Source of the DNA: Methylococcaceae bacterium
Lineage (GTDB): Bacteria > Pseudomonadota > Gammaproteobacteria > Methylococcales > Methylomonadaceae
DNA: 22,933 nucleotides
NCBI GenBank assembly: GCA_030618325.1
Contig: JAUXDP010000014.1
Coordinates: forward strand, 1-22,933
Reading direction: 5' to 3'
The notes under the pieces are model-generated. The model was not told where the DNA came from, made no database searches, and was given only the letters and a program-made list of their open reading frames with translations. Both the position numbers and the translations under genes were made by a program. This document shows positions 16,569 through 22,933 of this stretch, one piece after another (positions within the stretch are counted from its first letter, which is position 1; each line of letters starts with the position of its first letter).

Positions 16569-16901
16569 ATGGAAGACCAAGACAACCATATTCCTTTCAA
16601 TGACGCAGATATAGATAGAGCTGCACGCTGCTTAAAAGCAATGTCGCACCCTTTGCGGCTAAAAATCCTGTGCGTCTTGGGCAATAATTCAATCCTGGGT
16701 AAAGATCAATTCAGCGTCCAGGATATAGTCAAGCAAGTTGGCACCAGCCAAAGCAATATTTCCCAACACCTTGCTATTTTGCGAGAAAAAGACATTCTGA
16801 AATCTACCAAAGAAGCAAACCAGGTGTTTTATACTATTCATGATGACCGCATGCTACAACTCATTAAAATGATGAGGGAAGTATTCTGCGGGAACTGCTG
16901 A
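16569..16901 (+). CDS. ArsR/SmtB-family regulator, SqrR/BigR/HlyU-like cysteine pair
   Basis: A 110-residue winged-helix repressor-type protein. The HTH lies at about 50-82 (SVQDIVKQVGTSQSNISQHLAILRE), followed by the wing (QVFYTIHDD). It lacks the ELCVCDL metal motif of ArsR. Instead it has C35 at the end of helix 2 (LRLKILCVLG) and C107 in the last helix (REVFCGNC). Allowing for a six-residue insertion before the HTH, these align with the C/C pair that forms a tetrasulfide in persulfide sensors of the SqrR/BigR/HlyU group. C21 and C110 are extra. The rhodanese gene follows after 193 bases. Persulfide or redox sensing is inference; metal or other thiol sensing remains possible. No good Shine-Dalgarno is seen. 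Confidence 0.85.
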   Translation: MEDQDNHIPFNDADIDRAARCLKAMSHPLRLKILCVLGNNSILGKDQFSVQDIVKQVGTSQSNISQHLAILREKDILKSTKEANQVFYTIHDDRMLQLIKMMREVFCGNC

Positions 16902-17094
16902 TCACCTGAACACACACAATCCAACGAACCCCTACGCTAGATTTTATCATTTTCAAGAGGCGTAAATAGGCGCGTAACAAGCTAATAAACTATTTACACA
17001 ACACCGAAAATGAGAAAAAAGATAAGTAAAATGTTAAATTAGTCATACTTAGGGAATACATCCTCTCATCAATCCCACTTTATTAAAATTTTTT

Positions 17095-17529
17095 ATGGAT
17101 CGTTATATTGAATTTGTAACTAACCACTGGTTACTATGCATTGCTCTTGGAGTAGTAACTTTTTTGTTACTACAAGAGCTTATTGATACTTTATTTAGAA
17201 AGTTCGAATCACTCTCGCCCTTACTGGTAGTTTCAAAAATGAATAATGACAAGACAGTAGTCATAGACGTCCGCGAAGCTAACGAATTTAAAAATGGTCA
17301 TATCGACTCAGCCATCAACACACCTCTTGGAAACTTTGAGAAACACATTGATCAATTAAAACAGCATAAACATAACCCTCTAATTGTTGTTTGCCAAACC
17401 GGGACACGTTCAGCCCCCGCCTGTAAAAAATTGACAGCCGCTGGCTTTGATCAGGTCTTTAGCATGACGGGTGGAATGCAATCGTGGCAAGAAAACAATT
17501 ATCCAATCATAAAACTAAACAATATTTAA
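17095..17529 (+). CDS. Membrane-anchored single-domain rhodanese (YibN-like)
   Basis: Sulfurtransferase-type protein, 144 residues. An N-terminal membrane helix (about 11-27) is followed by one rhodanese domain (about 45-140) that probably faces the cytosol. The active-site loop CQTGTRS has its persulfide-accepting cysteine at C100. The CH2A-like IDVREANEFKNGHI (57-70) and the C-terminal GGMQSW are typical. Its place directly before secB, with three bases between, matches the yibN-grxC-secB cluster of other gammaproteobacteria, but grxC is absent. No Shine-Dalgarno is visible. The natural sulfur donor and acceptor are unknown. Confidence 0.88.
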   Translation: MDRYIEFVTNHWLLCIALGVVTFLLLQELIDTLFRKFESLSPLLVVSKMNNDKTVVIDVREANEFKNGHIDSAINTPLGNFEKHIDQLKQHKHNPLIVVCQTGTRSAPACKKLTAAGFDQVFSMTGGMQSWQENNYPIIKLNNI

Positions 17530-17532
17530 CCG

Positions 17533-18003
17533 ATGGCCGAACAAACCAATTCTGAAGAAAAACAATTTTCTATCCAGAAAATTTATACCAAAGATATCTC
17601 ATTTGAAACCCCAGCATCACCCTCTATCTTTACCGAAAAATGGGAACCAACGGTAGATTTCAATCTGGGCACAAACGTGGAATCAATGGACAATAACCTT
17701 TATGAGGTTTCACTTACCGTTACAGTAACCGTTAAAACCGCTGATAAAACTGCCTATCTAGTAGAAGTCTGTCAAGCTGGCATCTTTACTCTTAATGGTT
17801 TTAACGAACAAGAAACAGGACCTATGGTCGGCAGTTTTTGCCCTAATATCTTATTCCCTTACGCCAGAGAAGTTGTTTCTGACCTGGTGGCAAAAGGTGG
17901 CTTCCCACAATTACTACTGGCACCAGTCAACTTTGATGCCTTATATTCACAACACCTACAACAAGCCCAACAGCAAGCACCTGGCTCTGACACAGTAAAT
18001 TAA
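17533..18003 (+). CDS. secB: Protein-export chaperone SecB
   Basis: Cytosolic tetrameric chaperone that keeps preproteins unfolded and hands them to SecA. The 156 residues follow the family throughout: FSIQKIYTKDISFETPASP near the start, the WEPTVDFNLGT strand, and GFPQLLLAPVNFDALY near residue 122. The variable glutamine-rich tail follows. The ATG lies three bases after the rhodanese stop, and gpsA begins six bases after secB, so the three genes form one operon. SecB fits the envelope-rich gene content of the window. Confidence 0.96.
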   Translation: MAEQTNSEEKQFSIQKIYTKDISFETPASPSIFTEKWEPTVDFNLGTNVESMDNNLYEVSLTVTVTVKTADKTAYLVEVCQAGIFTLNGFNEQETGPMVGSFCPNILFPYAREVVSDLVAKGGFPQLLLAPVNFDALYSQHLQQAQQQAPGSDTVN

Positions 18004-18009
18004 ATTGCC

Positions 18010-19014
18010 ATGCACTCCAAAATAGCTGTCCTGGGCGCAGGTTCCTGGGGCACGGCTTTGGCTATTCTGGCAGCTCGTAATAACTGCCAAACCTTGCTTT
18101 GGGGGCACAATCCTGAGCATATCACCTCGTTAAAAACAGCGAAACAAAACCAACGTTATTTGCCAGAAGTCATCTTTCCCGAGTTACTCCAGCTTACTTC
18201 GGAAATTGCTGAGGTTGCAGCTTTTAGTAATTTGCTGTTAATAGCCGTTCCAAGCCACGCCTTCAAAGATACACTGATAAATCTACGCCCTCATTTACCC
18301 AGTGACATCAAAATAGCCTGGGCTACTAAAGGCTTCAACACTGATGACGGGTTTCTATTACATCAGACAGTCGAAAATATTCTGGGCCCAGACACACCTA
18401 CCGCCGTACTTTCTGGACCTACCTTTGCAAACGAAGTTGCAGCTAATTTGCCAACCGCAATTACTATCGCTTCGGCCGATATCTCCTTTGCCGAACAATT
18501 GGCTACCATTATGCGTAACCCAGGATTTAGAGTGTATACAAGCTCAGATATCATTGGCGTTCAAGTCGGTGGGGCTGTAAAAAATGTCCTGGCAATTGCT
18601 GCCGGTATTGCCGATGGCCTAGGTTTTGGCGCAAACACCCGTGCCGCCCTTATCACTCGAGGTTTAACAGAAATCCAACGATTAGGACTGGCCCTAGGTG
18701 GAAAAAATGAATCCTTTGTTGGCCTATCAGGTTTGGGTGATTTGATCTTAACTTGTACGGACAATCAATCCCGAAACCGCCGCTTTGGCTTAGCCATTGG
18801 CCAAGGAAAAACAAAGGAAGTTGCTATCAATGAAATTAACCAGGAAATTGAAGGTATTTCTACCGCTGAAAAAACCTATCTAATCGCCAAAAGAATTGGC
18901 GTAGAGATGCCCATTACTGAACAAGTCTACAAAGTTCTTTACCAAGACCTCGAACCCATTACTGCCGTACAAAATCTACTGCAACGCGAACAAAAGTCAG
19001 AAACAGCCCAATAG
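18010..19014 (+). CDS. gpsA: NAD(P)-dependent glycerol-3-phosphate dehydrogenase
   Basis: Cytosolic enzyme that reduces dihydroxyacetone phosphate to sn-glycerol-3-phosphate for phospholipid synthesis. The 334 residues match the family. The nucleotide-binding motif GAGSWGTALA is at 9-18, TKG with K107 near the active site, SGPTFANE at 135-142, and the catalytic K191 in VGGAVKNVLAIAAG. It is last in the tight rhodanese-secB-gpsA operon. No terminator is evident in the 135-base AT-rich spacer after it. Confidence 0.96.
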   Translation: MHSKIAVLGAGSWGTALAILAARNNCQTLLWGHNPEHITSLKTAKQNQRYLPEVIFPELLQLTSEIAEVAAFSNLLLIAVPSHAFKDTLINLRPHLPSDIKIAWATKGFNTDDGFLLHQTVENILGPDTPTAVLSGPTFANEVAANLPTAITIASADISFAEQLATIMRNPGFRVYTSSDIIGVQVGGAVKNVLAIAAGIADGLGFGANTRAALITRGLTEIQRLGLALGGKNESFVGLSGLGDLILTCTDNQSRNRRFGLAIGQGKTKEVAINEINQEIEGISTAEKTYLIAKRIGVEMPITEQVYKVLYQDLEPITAVQNLLQREQKSETAQ

Positions 19015-19082
19015 ACCTGGAAAAAATAAAGACCAACTATATCAAAAAAATATTGCTATTTATTTATTTTGTATTATCCTTA

Positions 19083-19115
19083 AACTTTATATAGTTAAGA
19101 CATTAATATAAAGTT
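19083..19115. repeat. Perfect 10-bp inverted repeat before the tusB-like gene
   Basis: AACTTTATAT (19083-19092) and ATATAAAGTT (19106-19115) flank a 13-base spacer, 34 bases before the ATG. It could be a dimeric regulator's operator or a leader hairpin. The arms are AT-only apart from one C and one G. Confidence 0.55.
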
Positions 19116-19149
19116 ATTATTTAACAAAAGCTCTTAAGGGATAATAATT

Positions 19150-19443
19150 ATGTTGCACATCATCAACCAATTCCCCATTGACCTTGGTACTTTGAAAAAA
19201 ACCGCATCTGGTGATACCGTAGTATTTACCAATAATGCGGTTTTAGCGGTGAAACGCGATACCCAAGACAACAATTCTTTTATCAATAAAACTTTTGCAC
19301 ATATTAATCTATGTGTATTGAAAACCGATCTTAAACTTATCGGAATATCGACCAGGGAATTACTTCATGGCGTTGCTATTCTTGATGAACAGGATTTTAG
19401 AAATATGACCCATGACAGCATGGCTATTCGCTCAAGTAATTAA
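19150..19443 (+). CDS. TusB/DsrH-family sulfur-relay protein, stand-alone
   Basis: A 97-residue protein that fits the TusB/DsrH family in length and pattern. It starts MLHIINQFPID and has GDTVVFTNNAVLAV (21-34), INLCVLKTDLKLIGI (about 52-66) and a VAILDEQDFRNMT segment (75-87). TusB is part of the TusBCD heterohexamer passing sulfur to TusE/MnmA for tRNA 2-thiouridine; DsrH has a related role in sulfur oxidation. The usual C-terminal tryptophan is missing (it ends SMAIRSSN), and the DsrH active cysteine is not at its usual place. No tusC or tusD is adjacent. A good ribosome site (AAGGGAT) precedes the ATG. The call is from pattern memory, not a search. Confidence 0.72.
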   Translation: MLHIINQFPIDLGTLKKTASGDTVVFTNNAVLAVKRDTQDNNSFINKTFAHINLCVLKTDLKLIGISTRELLHGVAILDEQDFRNMTHDSMAIRSSN

Positions 19444-19690
19444 CCTCTGTTTAGCAAACAAAATAAATCTACTCACATTGACGAGCTACCTGAGAAGAGA
19501 ACCAAAGGGTCAAGAACCGCAAGAGCAGGTCTTTCCATAAGATAGACTCCAAACTTTTAAAAAAACCAAAAACAAAGTGTTGCTCAGAAAGACCTGGCCT
19601 GAGCTGGCTTGCCAATCAAGTTGGCTGACCCCTTGATTGCAGCTAAGCCAATAAAGAAGCAAAGGGTTTTGGGTCAACTTAATGCGCAGG
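19444..19690. other. Structured non-coding spacer between tusB-like gene and intron
   Basis: No gene is seen in these 247 bases. Two inverted repeats stand out: CAGGTCTTT (19526-19534) with AAAGACCTG (19588-19596), and CAATCAAG (19613-19620) with CTTGATTG (19632-19639). The latter sits inside an outer GGCTT/AAGCC pair (19606-19649). A CAAAGGGT word occurs near both ends. It may be the end of a mobile element or a repeat sequence; it forms the 3' exon of the group II intron. Confidence 0.5.
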
Positions 19691-19730
19691 GTCGAGTAAG
19701 CAAGGGGAACCTCCCCCCAAGCTTCTCACA

Positions 19731-19764
19731 GAACCGTACGTGAATCTCTCGATTCATACGGCTC
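19731..19764 (-). ncRNA. Group II intron domain V
   Basis: On the minus strand this 34-base hairpin begins GAGCCGTATG and ends CACGTACGGTTC, with a GAGA-type tip. This matches the catalytic domain V consensus, including the bulge. It lies 11 bases after the reverse transcriptase stop. Confidence 0.93.
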
Positions 19765-19775
19765 TTATCATTCGG

Positions 19776-21002
19776 TCAAGCACGCAGCAATCCCCAGTGT
19801 ACAAAATAATTTGGTGACTTGCACTTGATGCGCTTCACCCAATTTTCTGCTCTTTTGAAATTACTTCCATGCTTTTTGTATTTCCTGATCACCCATCGAT
19901 AAATCAGTTTATCTAGATGATACACCAAGAAGATCAACTCAGATTGAAAGAATACTCCGTAATATTCAATCCAGCCGCGTACAACTGGATTCAATTTGTC
20001 GGCTAGCTCTTTCACTGAAAGGTCACTTCTACGATGTAAACGCCACTCCCTTATCTCTGAAAAAATTTCTTTCTTCGCTTTTGGGGCAATTGCCGGAGAG
20101 AAGTTAACAAAGTATTTTCCATACTTATTACGTGAAAGCCTTGGCCTGAAACAGAAACCCAAAAAATCAAAATTATGGAGATCATGATCCTCAGTGCGAC
20201 TTGCATCCTTACAGTAGACTATTTTCGTCTTCTCGGGATGTAGCTCTAGCCCACACTGCTCCATTCTTTTTGCAATCGCAGATTTCAACGCTATTGCCTC
20301 GGCTTTTGAATCACAATGGACAACACTATCATCAGCATAGCGTTCAAACGGATTCAATGGATAGTTGCTTCGCATCCAATGGTCGAATGCATAGTGTAAA
20401 AACAGGTTGGCCAGCAATGGACTGATCACGCCGCCTTGGGGGGTTCCCCGAGTACGCTCTTCAATCTTCCCATCCATTAACTGAACAGGCGCCTTTAACC
20501 ATCTTTCCACATACAGCAACACCCATGTTTCCTTGGTATGCTTTCTGACTGCTTGCATCATCAGGTCATGCGGTATGTTGTCAAAGAATCCTTTGATGTC
20601 CATGTCGATAACCCAATCATGTTTCCAGCAACGCTTCCGAGCAAGCGACACGGCTTGCTGGGCTGATCGTTTTGGTCGATAGCCATAGGAATCAGGATGA
20701 AATATTACTTCCAAATCTGGCTCTATATGGTTCTTGACCACCATCTGGGCAATTCGATCCGCTACTGTTGGTATACCCAACTTTCGCATTTCGCCATTAC
20801 CTTTGGGTATTTCCACTCGCATTACAGGCGGTGGAAAATAACTGCCTGATGACATCCGGTTCCATATCTTATACAGATTGTTTTTAAGGTCTTCCTCAAA
20901 TACTGCTATTGAGCAATGATCTATTCCGGCTGCACCTTGGTTACTCTTTACCTTCAGATAACTGTCCCAAACAGCTTGCTTTGAAATATCAAATGACTTC
21001 AT
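19776..21002 (-). CDS. ltrA: Group II intron reverse transcriptase/maturase
   Basis: Intron-encoded protein that helps splicing (maturase) and copies the intron RNA during retrohoming. The 408 residues carry the reverse transcriptase fingers and palm: IPKGNGEMRKLGIPTVADRI (65-84), YGYRPKRSA (106-114), the catalytic aspartates in DMDIKGFFDN (133-142) and YADD (222-225), plus GTPQGGVISPLLANL (186-200). The thumb/maturase X domain follows, with WIEYYG and a C-terminal PNYFVHW motif. There is no HNH endonuclease domain, so target priming would use replication forks or another nick. A GGAGG lies 15 bases before the ATG, which is a long spacing. The frame is intact. Confidence 0.94.
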   Translation of the reverse strand: MKSFDISKQAVWDSYLKVKSNQGAAGIDHCSIAVFEEDLKNNLYKIWNRMSSGSYFPPPVMRVEIPKGNGEMRKLGIPTVADRIAQMVVKNHIEPDLEVIFHPDSYGYRPKRSAQQAVSLARKRCWKHDWVIDMDIKGFFDNIPHDLMMQAVRKHTKETWVLLYVERWLKAPVQLMDGKIEERTRGTPQGGVISPLLANLFLHYAFDHWMRSNYPLNPFERYADDSVVHCDSKAEAIALKSAIAKRMEQCGLELHPEKTKIVYCKDASRTEDHDLHNFDFLGFCFRPRLSRNKYGKYFVNFSPAIAPKAKKEIFSEIREWRLHRRSDLSVKELADKLNPVVRGWIEYYGVFFQSELIFLVYHLDKLIYRWVIRKYKKHGSNFKRAENWVKRIKCKSPNYFVHWGLLRA

Positions 21003-21584
21003 TTTACTTTATCTGTTCCTCCGGACTGTTTGTCCGTTGTCAAATCAGTAAAACAGAATGATTTGCCCCCTTCGCTCCAGCCCCATTACAGAACCTTCAT
21101 CACTACTACGAGACAATCCGTCCCTGCGCTTTGTATTGGGTACTCTTTCTCTTTCGAGTTTCTCCCCTTAACACCAAAACGACAGGTTCCCACGTTCCGT
21201 ATATAAGCCTGTACTAAATTCGTGCCATCTCTATACCGGTTGCCGCAGGGTCAGTAATCGGATAACCCCCCTACTTATCCCAGAAAAGTCCAAGATCCCT
21301 GGTTTTGACAACGTCAATCGGTTTTTCGATACCTCATCAATGATTCACTTGCGTTCACCTCTTTAGTACTCACCTGACATTTTCACAATGCCTTTTCTTA
21401 ATCGCTCACTACCTTGACTCTTTATCAAAGCAGCATTAAGTGGTTTGAAACCCGCTTCCGAAAGCCGATTTCGAAGGACCTACCTTCATCTTTTATACAG
21501 CTCCAAATCCTTACAGATTTGTTCGTGGCACACTTGGACGAAGCCGCTATCGCGGAGGAAGGGCGGCCACGCCGATAAAATTAA

Positions 21585-21658
21585 AGTGTAGCCTCACGAC
21601 CTTCATTCGCAAAAGAAGGTACCCTGTAAGCTCATTCAACTAACAATGAGGCTACACT
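21585..21658. repeat. Nested inverted repeats before the recombinase
   Basis: The outer arms AGTGTAGCCTCA (21585-21596) and TGAGGCTACACT (21647-21658) are a perfect 12-bp inverted repeat. Inside them ACCTTC (21599-21604) pairs with GAAGGT (21615-21620). The outer arm ends three bases before the recombinase ATG, so it covers the ribosome-binding region. It may be a recombination or transposition site, an operator, or a translation-blocking hairpin. Confidence 0.75.
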
Positions 21659-21661
21659 GCA

Positions 21662-22569
21662 ATGACACCATCTATCGAATCAAAATACAACCATTATTAT
21701 TCACAGCACTGCAAACATTTAACACTTCAGGGACTGCAACCCAAAACCATTGAGGCGTATTCACGGGCTATTCGTCGTATCGCCGCTTATTTTAACGGGC
21801 ATCTGGATGACCTGTCTCAAGACCAGCTGCTGGATTACTTTCATGATCTGCTCAACCGTCTTTCCTGGAGTGCGGTTAAGCTGGATCTCTATGGGTTAAA
21901 GTTTTTCTATACCCATGTGCTCAATAAACCCTGGGTTGACATTCCCATGATAAAACCGCCACGCTGTACACGCATTCCCGATATTGTGACGATGGCGGAA
22001 GCGCAGCAGCTGTTTATGTCGACACGCAAGTTAAGCTACCGCGTGTTCTATTTTACGATTTACAGCATGGGCTTACGTCTGGGTGAGGGCTTAAATCTGG
22101 AGGTGGGAGATATCGATGCGACGCGAATGCGGGTGCATATTCGCAATGCAAAGGGCAACAAGGATCGTCTGGTGCCTTTGCCCGTCAATACCTTGCAGGT
22201 ACTGCGCCGATTTTGGGCACTGCATCAGCACCCAACGCTTTTGTTCCCCAATCGCACACGGGGGCTAAAAGGGGCATACCTTGCTGAATCACCACTGGAT
22301 CGCGGCGGCGTTCAGGGGACTATTAAGCTCGTTGCTCAAGAGATGGGGTTAAAAAAAAGATTACCTGCCATTCCCTGCGTCACAGCTATGCCACGCATTT
22401 GCTGGAATCGGGGGTTGGACTGCTGGAACTCCAGCAGTTTCTGGGGCACAGCTCTCTGCTGACCACGGCACGCTATGCTCATCTGACCGATGTGACCTGT
22501 GACAATTCTAAACAGCGGATCAATCAGCTGATCGGCGGTTTCAACGTGTCATGGGAGGCGGTCAAATGA
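21662..22569 (+). CDS. XerC/D-like tyrosine recombinase with a -1 frameshift
   Basis: Site-specific recombinase of the kind found beside IS91-type transposases. The first frame runs to 22462 but loses homology at the eight-A run (22351-22358). A -1 shift there restores HSLRHSYATHLLE, LGHSS and ARYAHL, giving 302 residues. The joined protein has a SAM-like core-binding domain (about 12-90) and all catalytic residues: R139, K164 or K167, H237, R240, H263 and Y272. Without the shift the protein is 266 residues and lacks the tyrosine, so it would be inactive. Programmed slippage, a real mutation or a homopolymer sequencing error are all possible. The shifted frame ends TGA at 22567-22569, overlapping the transposase ATG. 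Confidence 0.87.
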
Positions 22570-22933
22570 TGTTGCTTTCCTCTGTCATTGATCAGTTTGA
22601 GACTGATTTCCTGAATACCTATCAAGGCCAGGTTCTGCCTGTTCAGCGAAAGGCTCTGAATGCGCTAAAAATCTGCCGGACAACGTTCAGCCCGGTGATG
22701 CAAGTCAGCTGTAATGACTGCGATCACCAGCACTTTGTTCCCCATTCCTGTGGTCACCGCAACTGCCCGCATTGTCAGCACCATGAATCTCAGCGGTGGA
22801 TTGAGAATCAGCTGAAAAAACAGGTGCCGGGTGACTACTTTATGATCACGTTTACTTTGCCTGCGCAGCTGAGGCCTCTGGCCAAAAACCATCAGAAACT
22901 TGTTTACCGGTTGATGTTTGATTGTGTCTGGGA
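22566..22933 (+). CDS. IS91-family transposase, N-terminal part (runs off window)
   Basis: 122 codons are visible before the window ends, with no stop. The N-terminal zinc-binding domain of IS91-type HUH transposases is clear: C49-N-D-C52, then C62 and H64, and C67-P-H-C70 followed by HESQRWIE. The motif VPGDYFMITFTLPAQLRPL (from about 87) leads into the catalytic domain, whose HUH and tyrosine motifs lie beyond the edge. The start ATG (22566) overlaps the recombinase TGA in the arrangement ATGATG, with GGGAGG about ten bases upstream. IS91 elements transpose by a rolling-circle mechanism. Whether this copy is whole cannot be judged. Confidence 0.88.
   Translation, partial: MMLLSSVIDQFETDFLNTYQGQVLPVQRKALNALKICRTTFSPVMQVSCNDCDHQHFVPHSCGHRNCPHCQHHESQRWIENQLKKQVPGDYFMITFTLPAQLRPLAKNHQKLVYRLMFDCVW

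Larger units (their letters stand above)
19691..21533 (-). mobile_element. Complete group II intron
   Basis: On the minus strand the intron starts with GTGTGCC at 21533, a good GUGYG 5' end. About 530 bases of presumed domains I-III follow, then the reverse transcriptase in domain IV, a canonical 34-base domain V, a domain VI-like GC-rich hairpin (about 19700-19725) and an end near TACTCGAC at 19691. The total is about 1.84 kb. The 3' boundary may be off by one or two bases. It is inserted between tusB-like DNA and the leader of a recombinase/IS91-type unit, antisense to both. Confidence 0.88.
21585..22933 (+). mobile_element. Partial transposon-like unit: tyrosine recombinase plus IS91-type transposase
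   Basis: Nested inverted repeats, a tyrosine recombinase gene and the beginning of an IS91-family transposase gene lie in a row on the plus strand, with overlapping stop and start. Base composition looks more GC-rich than the chromosomal genes, which suggests acquisition. The right end lies outside the window. The left end is not defined, because the group II intron interrupts the approach; it may lie left of 19691. Confidence 0.7.

Noticed and set aside
20201..20425. 74-codon plus-strand open frame inside the reverse transcriptase gene
   Set aside because: Antisense shadow of an intact reverse transcriptase with all motifs.
21585..21658. Nested repeats as an integron attC site
   Set aside because: The arms lack the attC core words (GTTRRRY-type right boxes), no gene cassette or IntI is present, and the adjacent recombinase is XerD-like rather than IntI.
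22665..22892. 75-codon minus-strand open frame at the right edge
   Set aside because: Antisense to the zinc-binding domain of the IS91-type transposase, which explains this DNA fully.
1..22933. CRISPR arrays, tRNA and rRNA genes
   Set aside because: No regularly spaced direct repeats, no tRNA cloverleaf and no rRNA signature were seen while reading both strands.

Overview
The window looks like a chromosomal segment of a moderately AT-rich gammaproteobacterium, probably marine or salt-adapted. The evidence is the set of protein families (PilM/PilN, PBP1A, type II citrate synthase, NhaD, AmpG, CtpA-EnvC-GpmI, SecB-GpsA, TusB/DsrH) and their order. ponA divergent from pilM, and ctpA-envC-gpmI facing a rhodanese-secB cluster, are both arrangements known from Pseudomonas and relatives. 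NhaD suggests sodium circulation. A Thiotrichales/Piscirickettsiaceae-like host is a guess, not shown by the sequence.

Layout. 1-4035: pilN (cut short after 92 codons) and pilM on the minus strand, divergent from ponA (PBP1A). 4197-5759: gltA and rpmE, minus strand. 5849-9372: xth on plus, converging on and overlapping ampG, with nhaD behind it on minus. 9529-11626: a siroheme sulfite/nitrite reductase overlapping a DUF934 gene. 11853-16062: gpmI-envC-ctpA on minus, closed by a strong intrinsic terminator after ctpA. 16063-16568 is a structured gap of about 500 bases. 16569-19443: an ArsR-type regulator, a membrane-anchored rhodanese, secB, gpsA and a lone tusB/dsrH-like gene, all on plus.

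19444-22933 is accessory DNA. It holds a structured spacer, a complete group II intron on the minus strand (about 21533 down to 19691, with reverse transcriptase, domain V and domain VI), and then the start of a transposon-like unit on plus. That unit has nested inverted repeats, a tyrosine recombinase whose frame breaks in a run of eight A, and the N-terminal third of an IS91-type transposase running off the window. By eye it is richer in GC than the chromosome to its left.

How the genes fit together. Envelope work dominates the left and middle: pilus inner-membrane assembly (PilM/N), peptidoglycan synthesis (PBP1A), septal hydrolase activation (EnvC), periplasmic processing (CtpA) and muropeptide recycling (AmpG). 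A second theme is sulfur: the sulfite reductase with its DUF934 partner, the rhodanese, the TusB-like protein, and an ArsR regulator whose cysteine pair matches the persulfide-sensing SqrR/BigR/HlyU group. The best leads are this regulator beside a rhodanese, the orphan TusB with a palindromic leader, the structured gap before the regulator, and the recombinase plus IS91 transposase unit with its possible programmed frameshift.
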